A DNA stretch of 36,459 nt from positions 1-36,459 of the forward strand of contig JAADFR010000010.1 in NCBI GenBank assembly GCA_013152755.1, in the 5' to 3' direction. The position numbers and the translations under genes are program-made. The stretch comes from Alphaproteobacteria bacterium. GTDB lineage: Bacteria > Pseudomonadota > Alphaproteobacteria > Sphingomonadales > Emcibacteraceae. This document shows positions 16,894-24,398 of the stretch, in pieces (the stretch's first letter is position 1; each line of letters begins with the position of its first letter). Below the pieces are notes generated by a model. That model worked only from the letters and a program-made list of their open reading frames with translations, did no database searches and was not told the origin of the DNA.

Positions 16894-17220
16894 CTATTTC
16901 TCATTTGTTTTTGGGGATGGCGTTTTGATTTTATCAAAGCCGCGCAGGGTAAATCCGGCCTGCTCTACCGCCTGTTCAGCTTTTGTTTTATCCAGAAGGA
17001 CACCGTTTTTCATGGTCATCAAGACCACACCGGAGTCCAGATCAGTCGACAGCTTGTCCACGCCATTAATTTTGCCGAGCTGTTTTTCAATTCCGAAGGT
17101 ACAAAAAGGACAGGCCAACCCGTCAACCTTTAGCGCATAGGTTAGAGGTTCGGCAAATGTCCCCATTGTGGAAAATAACATGAGCATAGAAGCCAAGGCT
17201 GTTTTCAGTATTATTTTCAT
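16894..17220 (-). CDS. Exported heavy-metal-associated (HMA) domain protein, MerP-like
   Basis: The 108 residues include a signal peptide (1-23, ending GTFA) and one HMA ferredoxin-like domain (about 27-95). The metal-binding CxxC is present as LACPFC (C37, C40) in place of the more usual GMTCxxC. The rest of the fold is recognisable (GIEKQLGKINGVDKLSTDLDSG ... AEQAVEQAGF). A soluble periplasmic location would suit a MerP-type scavenger delivering a soft metal to a membrane partner, but no MerT, MerA or P-type ATPase is encoded nearby. It lies 22 nt after merR and 2 nt before the barrel gene. The ribosome site is weak. Confidence 0.85.
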   Translation of the reverse strand: MKIILKTALASMLMLFSTMGTFAEPLTYALKVDGLACPFCTFGIEKQLGKINGVDKLSTDLDSGVVLMTMKNGVLLDKTKAEQAVEQAGFTLRGFDKIKTPSPKTNEK

Positions 17221-17242
17221 CTTGTTGGGGTGCTTTCTATAA

Positions 17243-17632
17243 TTAAGTATTATCTATGGCCTCAAGGATAGGGCAGTTTTCCTTGTCATCGGTACAGAGA
17301 TTTATTAAAAGCCGGAACTCGGCCTGAAGGACGTTCAGGTCATTCAGGCGGCTTTCAATGTCGCGTAATTTCTTGCCGGCCAATTGCCGGACCTCCGGCT
17401 TTGCACCTGTCGGGTTTTCGCGGAACCTGAGCAATTCCTTGATTTCATCAAGGCTGAAGCCCATGGATTTTGAGCGCATGATAAAGCGCAATCGGGATAT
17501 ATCTTTTTCACTATAAAGTCTCAATCCTGATTTTTTTCTGTTTATGTGGGGTAACAGGTCGATCTTTTCATAATAGCGCAATGTATCCATACTAATATCA
17601 AGCTGTTTGCTTATTTCACCTATTTGATACAT
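17243..17632 (-). CDS. MerR-family metal-responsive transcriptional regulator
   Basis: The 129 residues show a winged-helix DNA-binding domain (residues 1-70, IGEISKQLDISMDTLRYYEKIDLLPHINRKKSGLRLYSEKDI), a coiled dimerisation helix (about 80-110), and a metal-binding loop CTDDKENCPIL (C113, C120) near the C-terminus, placed as in CueR/HmrR. The loop has six residues between the cysteines, one fewer than in CueR. The residue aligned by eye with CueR Ser77 or ZntR Cys79 is Lys78, so neither the monovalent nor the divalent rule applies and the metal cannot be predicted. It overlaps the thioredoxin-like gene by 17 nt and is therefore autoregulated from the promoter at 17970-18000. Confidence 0.93.
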   Translation of the reverse strand: MYQIGEISKQLDISMDTLRYYEKIDLLPHINRKKSGLRLYSEKDISRLRFIMRSKSMGFSLDEIKELLRFRENPTGAKPEVRQLAGKKLRDIESRLNDLNVLQAEFRLLINLCTDDKENCPILEAIDNT

Positions 17633-17951
17633 TTTCGGACCCTTCCTGGTTATGTCTGTTCAGATGTTCCAGTATCACATTCCGCAGGTTTTTTATGGAT
17701 AAGCGTGATGGCGAAAAAAGCTTGCCATTCAAAGCGATGGCAGGTGTTTTCAGGACACCGAGCTTTACGGCATAGTCTATTTCTTCCACGATATCCAATT
17801 CCTGATAAAACAGGCGGGTTTGATCGAACTCATTGATAATTGCTTTAAGTTTATCTTTCATTGTGATGCACGCCGGACATGACGTTCCGGTAAATAATTC
17901 AATTTTCAATTTTTGTATTTGTTCATGGGACGTCATTAAATAATCCGGCAT
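17616..17951 (-). CDS. Thioredoxin-fold protein with CPAC motif, first gene of the MerR cassette
   Basis: This small cytoplasmic protein (up to 111 residues) has the thioredoxin-like pattern KIELFTGTSCPACITMKDKL (redox pair C25/C28) and a later cis-proline segment VLKTPAIALNG. It resembles small redox-active thioredoxin or glutaredoxin-like proteins. Two starts are possible: ATG 17951, only about 10-12 nt after the predicted transcription start, or ATG 17936, which gives a normal leader and has GGA about 8 nt before it. Its position in front of merR under the metal-responsive promoter suggests a role in thiol or metal reduction or transfer; that is inference. Confidence 0.82.
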   Translation of the reverse strand: MPDYLMTSHEQIQKLKIELFTGTSCPACITMKDKLKAIINEFDQTRLFYQELDIVEEIDYAVKLGVLKTPAIALNGKLFSPSRLSIKNLRNVILEHLNRHNQEGSENVSNR

Positions 17952-17969
17952 AATTCTGTTTGTCCGTAG

Positions 17970-18000
17970 AGTTTAACCTATGGAGTCAACTCCAGATCAA
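17970..18000 (-). promoter_or_regulatory. MerR-family promoter/operator with 19-bp spacer
   Basis: On the minus strand a -35 TTGATC (17995-18000) and a -10 TAAACT (17970-17975) are separated by 19 bp, the overlong spacing diagnostic of MerR-activated promoters. The spacer holds a perfect dyad, TGGAGT-TG-ACTCCA, where the MerR dimer would bind and untwist DNA. The predicted transcript starts about 17963 and covers the six genes down to 14597. Confidence 0.9.
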
Positions 18001-18034
18001 GTAAATTCTTTGTGAACCGTTCCAGAAATATTAT

Positions 18035-19471
18035 TTACGGTGCTGTGGAATTGGCTTCGTCGAACATGTCTATGGGAAAGACATCGGCGGTGTTTGTCAT
18101 GAAAGATTGTTTGCGGAAGAAACGCAGATAGCCGCTCGGCCCCATGCGGGACGCGCCAAGGCCGCTGAGTTTGAAAGAATTTTTCTCGGCCTCATACATC
18201 AGGCTGGTCAGGGCCGCGTCATTGATGCTGATGGCCCCGGCTTCGATCTGTTGCCCAACCTTGACTGCGTCTGCATCATTGCCGGCAAAAACACAGGCGC
18301 TGAGACCAAAGTCACTGTCATTGGCCATCTTTATGGCCTCATCCACTTCCTCAAAGGCGATAATGGGCAGCAGGGGGCCGAAGGTTTCGTCGCGCATGAT
18401 CTTCATATCGGGGGTCAGGCCGGTGATAACCGTGGGGGCACACCATAGTCCGCCATGATTTTCAATTTTGCCGCCGGAATGGATGGTGGCTCCCTTGTCG
18501 CGGGCGTCGGTGATCTGGCTTTCAATGATGGCGGCCTGCCGGTCAAAAATGATCGGGCCCAAATGGCCTGCGTTAATATCCGGGGTGTTGAAGGTCACTT
18601 TTTTGGCTTTTTCCACCAGAAGCCGGACAAAATTCTCATAAATTTCGCGGGCCACATAAATGCGTTCAATGGATTGACAGGCCTGTCCGCTATTGACGAT
18701 AGAACCGCGCAGGAGGGCGGTTGTCGCCCGCTCTATATCCGCATCCGCCAGCACAATGGCCGGGTCTTTGCCGCCCAGCTCCAGAAAGGAAACCGCGAAA
18801 TTACGGGCCGCCTGTTGGCCGACCTTTCGGCCGGTGGCCACACTGCCGGTAAAGCAGATCACATCCACCTGATCTACCACGGCCTGTCCGGCGCTGCCAT
18901 CCCCATCAACGATGGTCAAGACGGGGCTGAGGTCCGGGATGCTGGCGATAATGTCGCGTAAGGGCGCGGCAAAGCGCGGGGTGATTTCGCTGGGCTTGAT
19001 GATCACCGCCGCCCCGGCGAGCAGGGCGGGAATGGCATCTATCAGCGACAGGGTGAGCGGGAAATTCCACGGACTGATCACCCCCACGAGGGCATAGGGT
19101 TGCTTGTCAATATGATAGGTGATGAAGGGCAGGGCGGTGGAGCGTCCCTCATAGGGGGCGTCTTCCGCACGGGCAATTTTGATCCAGCGTTCTAGGGCCG
19201 GGGCGATGGTATCCACCTCCATGATGGAAATTCCCTGCCGTCCGGTATCATTGATCAGGCTGTTGATCAGCTCCTTACGCTTATCTTTCAGAGCGGCCCC
19301 AAAGGCCAAAAGACTTTTGATCCGGCCCTCCAGCCCCATGTCTCGCCATGTGGGTTGAGCCGCCCGTAATTTCTGGCAGGTGTCTTTTATTTCAGTGGCA
19401 TTGGCTGGCGTGAAATGATAGTCGATCAGGCCGGTTCGGGGGTTGCGTACCTGTATATCCTGGCCTGTCAT
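18035..19471 (-). CDS. Aldehyde dehydrogenase (NAD(P)-dependent)
   Basis: This enzyme oxidises an aldehyde to the acid. The 478 residues carry the full catalytic set: VISPWNFPL with N136, IIKPSE with K159, LELGGKDPAIVL with general base E231, and SGQACQSIERIYV with nucleophile C265. Overall it resembles the coniferyl-aldehyde dehydrogenase/class-3-like branch, but the substrate cannot be fixed. Its ATG overlaps the DUF1330 stop by 4 nt (ATGA), and the Rieske oxygenase gene lies first in the same operon. An aldehyde released by oxygenase action, for example by O-dealkylation or ring cleavage, is therefore the likely substrate. Confidence 0.94.
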   Translation of the reverse strand: MTGQDIQVRNPRTGLIDYHFTPANATEIKDTCQKLRAAQPTWRDMGLEGRIKSLLAFGAALKDKRKELINSLINDTGRQGISIMEVDTIAPALERWIKIARAEDAPYEGRSTALPFITYHIDKQPYALVGVISPWNFPLTLSLIDAIPALLAGAAVIIKPSEITPRFAAPLRDIIASIPDLSPVLTIVDGDGSAGQAVVDQVDVICFTGSVATGRKVGQQAARNFAVSFLELGGKDPAIVLADADIERATTALLRGSIVNSGQACQSIERIYVAREIYENFVRLLVEKAKKVTFNTPDINAGHLGPIIFDRQAAIIESQITDARDKGATIHSGGKIENHGGLWCAPTVITGLTPDMKIMRDETFGPLLPIIAFEEVDEAIKMANDSDFGLSACVFAGNDADAVKVGQQIEAGAISINDAALTSLMYEAEKNSFKLSGLGASRMGPSGYLRFFRKQSFMTNTADVFPIDMFDEANSTAP

Positions 19472-19770
19472 AAATCTTCTATTCCCTCAATCAACCGAAC
19501 GCGCACGGTCGCATTATCCTGACGCAATTTTTTGATCTCGGCGTAGGATTCACTTTGCCAGAAGGCCCGGGCCGTGGCCATGGAGGGCCATTTTGAGATA
19601 ACCAACCGGGTGGTATCAGGCCAGTCGCCCTCCAGACATTCGCTTTCGCCTATGCCGCGCACAATATATTCTCCGCCGAATTCCGTAATAAGCTTGGCGG
19701 CCTTCAGAGCATAGCATCTAAAGGCCGCCGGGTCATTAATTTCGGCGAGGATCACCATATAGGCAGTCAT
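19468..19770 (-). CDS. DUF1330 family protein
   Basis: This 100-residue cytoplasmic protein has a dimeric alpha-beta (ferredoxin-like) fold. Family features are the N-terminal AYMVILAEINDPAAFRCYALKA, GGEYIVRG and KWPSMATARAFWQSESYAEIKKLR. No activity is established for the family. Translational coupling on both sides (TAATG with the Rieske gene, ATGA with the aldehyde dehydrogenase gene) says it belongs to the same function, perhaps as a small isomerase-like or product-handling subunit; that is inference only. Confidence 0.88.
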   Translation of the reverse strand: MTAYMVILAEINDPAAFRCYALKAAKLITEFGGEYIVRGIGESECLEGDWPDTTRLVISKWPSMATARAFWQSESYAEIKKLRQDNATVRVRLIEGIEDL

Positions 19771-20897
19771 TAGCTTTTAGGCAGCAACGGGGTCTCATCC
19801 AGAACCCAGTTGTCCTCCGTACGGCGACGGGGAGAGGGAATGGCGTGGACTATTTTACCGCTGGCCCGTTCCGCATTCATTTTCGGAACATCGATACGCC
19901 AGCCATTCTTTTCATATTTCTTGATATGATCGCGGTATTTCACGATGCAGCTATCCGCAGGCATCATAAACTCCTTGGTGATGTCGCGGGGAGTCTGTGG
20001 GGGTTCGACCTCGTCCAGAACATCAATATCCTGTTGGGCAACGATCAGGTTTCTTGACCGTAATCTGGCCCCCATTTCATCGTCAAGACCGGCATTGCGC
20101 ATATTAACCAGAAATACCCGGGTGTTATTTTCATCAATGGGCAGATCATAGGTATATTGATGCATGAAGAATTTACCGCTGGGATGAATTTTGGTCCAGA
20201 ATTGGGAAGGGCCAAAGGTGCCGGACCCGGCCCTTGTGGTCGCCTTGTCCCGCAGTTTGCCGTATTTTTCATCGGGTGTGCCGGAGGATTCATAATCGGT
20301 CATGAAGCCAACCCCCCATTCTTCCTCAATCAGGTCCAGTTTTGGAACCACATAATCATCACGCTCGCCGGAGAAACCGTGGGTGGGATGGACAAATTCA
20401 TTATGGGCCGGGTCAATAGCATTCTCAATGGACCGTTGATAGCTGGTTTTCAGGTTATAAGTCTGAATATTGGCCGCCCAGCCTTCCTGACCAAATTCCA
20501 CAGCGTCCAGCAATGGGGGCCGTTCTTCTTCGGGCAGATCGCCAAGGAAGACAAAAACGATACCGTATTTTTCCTGAGTCGGATAAGCGTCAATCTTGGC
20601 CTTGGGCGGGATGGGGGCATCGGCGCCCCGTGACGGAATTTTGACGCAATCGCCATCCTTGTTAAATTCCCAGCCATGATAGGGGCAGCGGATATTATCG
20701 CCAATCACCTTGCCGGGGGCCGCATCGCCCTGACAGGCCAGAGAGCCGCCCCGGTGAATACAAGTGTTGCTCAGACAATGGGCTTCAGCCTTTTTATCCC
20801 GGAACAGGGCAAAGTTACAGCCAAGCATCATGACTTTCAGGGGCCGTTCGGTAAGTTCTTCGCTAAGGCAAGCAGGATACCAGAAATTGATAAACAT
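19770..20897 (-). CDS. Rieske-type aromatic-ring-hydroxylating oxygenase, alpha subunit
   Basis: The 375 residues carry a Rieske [2Fe-2S] domain with CxH (C46, H48 in NTCIHRGG) and CxxH (C71, H74 in IRCPYHGWEF), and a catalytic domain with the bridging Asp and mononuclear iron ligands in the motif N159-A-I-D162-P-A-H165-x4-H170. A C-terminal Asp within QQDIDVLDE may supply the third ligand. Such enzymes dihydroxylate rings or remove O- or N-alkyl groups using electrons from a reductase. No ferredoxin, reductase or beta subunit is encoded in the window, so partners must lie elsewhere and an alpha-only type is likely. GGAAGGAAA precedes the ATG. The operator at 21015-21031 lies upstream. Confidence 0.93.
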   Translation of the reverse strand: MFINFWYPACLSEELTERPLKVMMLGCNFALFRDKKAEAHCLSNTCIHRGGSLACQGDAAPGKVIGDNIRCPYHGWEFNKDGDCVKIPSRGADAPIPPKAKIDAYPTQEKYGIVFVFLGDLPEEERPPLLDAVEFGQEGWAANIQTYNLKTSYQRSIENAIDPAHNEFVHPTHGFSGERDDYVVPKLDLIEEEWGVGFMTDYESSGTPDEKYGKLRDKATTRAGSGTFGPSQFWTKIHPSGKFFMHQYTYDLPIDENNTRVFLVNMRNAGLDDEMGARLRSRNLIVAQQDIDVLDEVEPPQTPRDITKEFMMPADSCIVKYRDHIKKYEKNGWRIDVPKMNAERASGKIVHAIPSPRRRTEDNWVLDETPLLPKS

Positions 20898-20969
20898 TTA
20901 TTTTCCTTCCAAAATGCGTTCGACTTTAAAAAATGTCAATTTTTCAAATAACAGTTTACTTCATTTTGG

Positions 20970-20998
20970 ATTTTGATCCAATTTCTGATCAGTGCCAA
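20970..20998 (-). promoter_or_regulatory. Candidate promoter of the Rieske operon
   Basis: Read on the minus strand, TTGGCA (20993-20998) and CAAAAT (20970-20975) are 17 bp apart. The -10 is poor (4 of 6), as expected for an activator-dependent promoter. The palindrome centred at 21023 would sit near position -60. Confidence 0.35.
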
Positions 20999-21014
20999 AC
21001 AGCTGTTTCTAATG

Positions 21015-21031
21015 TGTCCATATACTGGTCA
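21015..21031. promoter_or_regulatory. IclR-regulon operator 1, facing the Rieske operon
   Basis: TGTCCA-TATAC-TGGTCA, one mismatch from the palindrome TGACCA-N5-TGGTCA. It lies 118 nt upstream of the Rieske start codon at 20897. Confidence 0.65.
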
Positions 21032-21088
21032 TAATGAAGGTATCAGCCTGATGTAAATAGAATGCTTGAGGATGCGTTTAAGCTCTAG

Positions 21089-21105
21089 TGACCATAAAGT
21101 GGTTG
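21089..21105. promoter_or_regulatory. IclR-regulon operator 2, facing the small gene at 21191
   Basis: TGACCA-TAAAG-TGGTTG, two mismatches in the right arm. Its centre is 94 nt before the start codon at 21191 and 74 bp (about seven helical turns) from operator 1, so it may serve the plus-strand gene or act with operator 1. Confidence 0.6.
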
Positions 21106-21190
21106 GATGGGCATAAAAAACCTTTTGCAGCAGGGATTTATTTTAGGGTACGCGCTTCTATTGTTTAACGTAAGTCATTTGGAGAATAAA

Positions 21191-21547
21191 ATGATAAAAG
21201 AAATCATATTGATGATTATGATGACCGGTGGCGGCGAAGCCCCGGTTGATGCGTCCTTCATTCAGGTTGATACCCGTGAGGAATGTGAGCAGCGGGCTGC
21301 TAATGCCATCGCGGTTTTCCCAAAGGCAGGCATAAAATATGTCGGTCATCATTGCGCAGGCTCCAAATTTATCTTTGATGATTTCCTGCATAATCCGGAG
21401 CCAACCGGACCCAAGTATTTCTTTGACCTGACATTCTCTGGTGATGGCAAACAGCTGACAGGGGTGACTTCTTATGCCGGTTTGAAAGAATGTGTCGCCG
21501 CCGGGGGGCATAACTGCGTTATTGCTTATCAGAATATTCAGAAATAG
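21191..21547 (+). CDS. Small protein of unknown function
   Basis: I do not recognise the 118-residue protein. It starts with a short hydrophobic run (MIKEIILMIMMTGG) that could be a weak export signal. The rest is polar with four cysteines (EECEQR, HHCAGS, KECVAA, HNCVIA), suggesting two disulfides in an exported form. The frame extends up to ATG 21107, but 21191 is chosen because GGAG lies 7 nt before it and the longer version would start inside an apparent operator. It is divergent from the Rieske operon, with a candidate IclR operator upstream, so it may respond to the same inducer. Confidence 0.65.
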   Translation: MIKEIILMIMMTGGGEAPVDASFIQVDTREECEQRAANAIAVFPKAGIKYVGHHCAGSKFIFDDFLHNPEPTGPKYFFDLTFSGDGKQLTGVTSYAGLKECVAAGGHNCVIAYQNIQK

Positions 21548-21627
21548 ACCGCAAATTCTCGGGTAAAATTATATCTCCTTGAATGAGGGGACAATCAGGT
21601 TTATGGATAGCTTCATTGAAAGTTATG

Positions 21628-21647
21628 CATACCCACGATGTGGTATG
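21628..21647. repeat. Inverted repeat upstream of an MFS transporter gene
   Basis: Perfect 6-bp arms CATACC and GGTATG are separated by 8 nt. Parts of it (ACCCA ... TGGTAT) resemble a diverged copy of the TGACCA-N5-TGGTCA palindrome, with about 8 of 12 positions matching. It lies 78 nt before the start codon at 21725. Confidence 0.35.
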
Positions 21648-21724
21648 AGTTGTAATCTGCCCACGGCGGCCCTGTTATTGATATTTTCTTCACGGCGGGA
21701 GGGGGGCATAACAGGGATCATTTG

Positions 21725-22915
21725 ATGAGAGTTTTGTTCTTTATTATCCTGCTGGATATTTCCGGTTTTGGTATTCTGCTTCCTTCGGTGATGTTTGTTT
21801 TACAGAATATGGGCGCGAGCCCCGGATATGCGACTCTGGTCGTCGCCATGTATTCTATTGGTCAATTCGTTGCCGGCCCCGTTTGGGGGCAGTTGTCCGA
21901 TAGGGTGGGCCGTAAACCCATATTGCTGATTTCCATGTTCGGGGCCTTTCTGGCCTATATCCTGATGATTTTTGCCACCACGCCTGAAATGATCCTGGTT
22001 TCCCGTCTGCTGGCCGGTGTGATGGCCGGCAATATTGCCACGGCCTATGCCGCTGTAGCAGACCTGACACCGCCGGAACAAAGGTCAAAGGGCATGGGGG
22101 TATTGGGCGCCGCCTTTGGTCTTGGCTTTGTCATTGGTCCGGCAATTGGGGGTTTTCTGGGCGGGGCGACGCCGGAAACGGCAACTATATTTTACCCGTC
22201 CATCGCTTCGGCGGTCATGGTGGCGCTGGCCATGCTGGCAACCATATTTTTCTTTAAGGAAAGCCTGAGCAAGGAACATCGGGATGAGCTGCTGTCTCAG
22301 CCAAAGATTGGCCGCATAGAGGCCCTTCGGAAGGTGGTCCTGCACCCTATTCTGATGCGTTTTTGCATCTTTATTTTCATGGTCTCCCTGACGGCGGCTT
22401 TCATGGAGCCGGTTCTGCCATTGCTGGTGGGGAACCGTTATGGCTGGGGGCCGCTTAATATGGGCTATATCTTTATCTTTGTCGGATTGGTAATAGCCGC
22501 CGTACAGGGGGGGCTGGTTGGCCGTCTTGCCCGGAAATACGGTGAGAAGAATATGGTAAGAATGGCATTCTCCCTGCTTATTATCGGCCTGTTGGTGATT
22601 ATTTATACCCCGGTATCATACGGCATCATAATAGGCTTAAGTTGCACGGGCGTTGGGACCACCTTGTTCACCACCGCCATGAGCGCGCTGGCATCCCACC
22701 GGGCGAAACCAACGGAGCGCGGCCTTGTTATGGGCGTTGTTCAATCAATGCAGTCTTTCGGACGGTCTGTGGGACCATTATTCGCCGGCAGCTTTTTTGC
22801 CATATGGGAAGGGTTGCCTTATTTTATCGGCGTTCTTTTGATGGTGTTCGCCCTTATCTGGATGACGGTTCTTACCCGGAAAGTGGTTATTGAAGATGCC
22901 AGCGTAAGAAGCTAA
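21725..22915 (+). CDS. Major facilitator superfamily transporter, TetA-like drug/proton antiporter group
   Basis: The 396-residue inner-membrane protein has 12 predicted helices. The conserved loop 2-3 motif A is present (GQLSDRVGRKPIL, about 59-71), along with RLLAGVMAGNIATAYAAVADLTPPEQRSKGMG and GPAIGGFLGG (motif C-like), typical of the TetA/multidrug antiporter branch that exports hydrophobic compounds. The first codon of the open frame is TTG (21722), but ATG 21725 directly follows and is taken as the start; GGGA lies 8-9 nt upstream. It stands alone between the Rieske operon and the RND pump genes and may add to efflux of the same compound; the substrate is unknown. Confidence 0.9.
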   Translation: MRVLFFIILLDISGFGILLPSVMFVLQNMGASPGYATLVVAMYSIGQFVAGPVWGQLSDRVGRKPILLISMFGAFLAYILMIFATTPEMILVSRLLAGVMAGNIATAYAAVADLTPPEQRSKGMGVLGAAFGLGFVIGPAIGGFLGGATPETATIFYPSIASAVMVALAMLATIFFFKESLSKEHRDELLSQPKIGRIEALRKVVLHPILMRFCIFIFMVSLTAAFMEPVLPLLVGNRYGWGPLNMGYIFIFVGLVIAAVQGGLVGRLARKYGEKNMVRMAFSLLIIGLLVIIYTPVSYGIIIGLSCTGVGTTLFTTAMSALASHRAKPTERGLVMGVVQSMQSFGRSVGPLFAGSFFAIWEGLPYFIGVLLMVFALIWMTVLTRKVVIEDASVRS

Positions 22916-23010
22916 CCCCTTATTTTAGAGAGTGCTTTAACCATAGGTCGGTCACAAGGTTAGATATTAATCGGGAGAATATTTAGCAGCTACCGTCTAG
23001 GGCCATGATA

Positions 23011-23027
23011 CGACCATGTAATGGTCA
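23011..23027. promoter_or_regulatory. IclR-regulon operator 3, upstream of the RND efflux operon
   Basis: CGACCA-TGTAA-TGGTCA, one mismatch from the perfect palindrome. A half-site GGACCA follows at 23042-23047, and a -10-like TATAAT lies at 23074-23079, 55 bp from the operator centre. No good -35 is seen. Confidence 0.65.
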
Positions 23028-23192
23028 GTTATGTAAAATGAGGACCATACGCAGGGTTCTTGTCGTTAATACGTATAATATATTTAACGTTACGGCGTGG
23101 GTCATGCCGATAATAACAGACTTTTTTAATTGTCTAGCCCCTGTGCCAGAATTCTTTGATTTTATTGAGAGTCTTTTTTTGAGACAGAAAAA

Positions 23193-24398
23193 ATGAATAA
23201 AGACAAAAACGGTTTATTTAGTAAATTGCTAAAATGGATGTTACCGGTTCTCGTGATCGTGGCAGGACTATTTATCAGTAGCGTCATAAAAAATTCCCGG
23301 CCAGAGGTGGATATAATCACGCCGGTGAAAAAAGTGACCATCATCAGGGGAATTGTTGCCAAAAAAACCTCTTTTCAGCCGGTAATCCATGCCCAAGGCA
23401 CCGTTCAGGCAAAGCGTCAGATCGAACTGGTGCCGGAAGTTGCCGGTAAAATTATCTGGGTTTCCTCTGATTTTGCCCAGGGCGGTCTGTTCAGCAAGGA
23501 TGATAGACTGGTCCTGATCGACCCGCGAAATTACGAATTCGCGGTTTCCCGGGCGCAGGCAAGTGTCGCTGATGCTCGAAATAAACTTGTTTTGGAAGAA
23601 GCGGAAGCGGAACTGGCAAAGACCGAATGGGAAGACCTGGGCAGCGGCGAGGCTTCTCCGCTTGTGTTGCGCGAGCCTCAGATGGCAACGGCCCGGGCCA
23701 AACTTGCCTCTGCCAGGGCTGATCTTGACCGGGCGTTGCTCGACCTTGAACGTACCGTCATCAAGGCGCCCTTTGATGGCCGGGTCGAGGAAAAGAAAGT
23801 CGATATTGGGCAATATGTCTCACTGGGTAGTCAGCTTGCGGTATTATATTCCACGGATGTGGCAGAAATTTCCCTGCCGCTGACGGACCGGGAGTTGGGC
23901 AAGCTGGACCTGCAACTTATTTACGGTGAACAGAATAAAAACAAGAAGACACTGGAAAAATCTCTGGCGGTGCGCTTATATGCCCCCGTTGGCGGCAAAC
24001 GCCGGAGCTGGACGGGTAACATTGTCCGGACCGCCGGCACAATTGATCTGAACAGTCGTATTTTGAGCGTCATTGTTGAGGTGAAAAATCCCTATAAAGT
24101 TCATAAAGGGGGCGCGCCGTTGCTCAATGGTCTGTTTGTGGAAGCAGAAATACCGGGCAAGGAAATGCATGATGTGTATGTTCTGCCAAAGTCTGCTCTC
24201 TATAAACAAAACAGAGTAGTTATCGTTGATCAGGATGACAGGCTACGTTCTCTGGAGGTGGAGATTATTCATTCAACCCCGCAACATGTGGTGGTGCGTG
24301 GGCTGAAAGAAGGGCAACGGGTAAATACCGTGCCGCTGGATGTGCTGATCGAAGGCACAAAAGTAAAATGGCAACTGGTTGAGGAGGACAGTCCGTGA
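23193..24398 (+). CDS. RND efflux periplasmic adaptor (membrane fusion protein)
   Basis: The 401-residue adaptor links the inner-membrane RND pump to an outer-membrane channel. An N-terminal anchor (about 11-29, WMLPVLVIVAGLFISSVI) precedes a lipoyl half-motif (VIHAQGTVQAKRQIELVPEVAGKI), a coiled-coil hairpin (about 112-185, RAQASVADARNKLVLEEAEAELAKTEW ... ARAKLASARADLDRALLDLERT), the second lipoyl half (VIKAPFDGRVEEKKVDIGQYVS), and beta-barrel and membrane-proximal domains. GAGACAG lies before the ATG. It overlaps the pump gene by 4 nt (GTGA). No TolC-like gene follows, so the outer channel must be encoded elsewhere. Confidence 0.93.
   Translation: MNKDKNGLFSKLLKWMLPVLVIVAGLFISSVIKNSRPEVDIITPVKKVTIIRGIVAKKTSFQPVIHAQGTVQAKRQIELVPEVAGKIIWVSSDFAQGGLFSKDDRLVLIDPRNYEFAVSRAQASVADARNKLVLEEAEAELAKTEWEDLGSGEASPLVLREPQMATARAKLASARADLDRALLDLERTVIKAPFDGRVEEKKVDIGQYVSLGSQLAVLYSTDVAEISLPLTDRELGKLDLQLIYGEQNKNKKTLEKSLAVRLYAPVGGKRRSWTGNIVRTAGTIDLNSRILSVIVEVKNPYKVHKGGAPLLNGLFVEAEIPGKEMHDVYVLPKSALYKQNRVVIVDQDDRLRSLEVEIIHSTPQHVVVRGLKEGQRVNTVPLDVLIEGTKVKWQLVEEDSP

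Noticed and set aside
14597-18000. Classical mer (mercury) operon
   Set aside because: It has a MerP-like exported protein and a MerR protein, but no MerT or MerA; the regulator loop is of the CueR/HmrR type, so mercury is not assumed.
21107-21190. N-terminal extension of the small gene at 21191
   Set aside because: The extension begins right at the operator and has no ribosome site, while the ATG at 21191 has GGAG at good spacing.
23005-23196. 63-codon plus-strand frame before the RND adaptor gene
   Set aside because: It overlaps a candidate operator and the adaptor start, has no ribosome site and no recognisable sequence; treated as chance.
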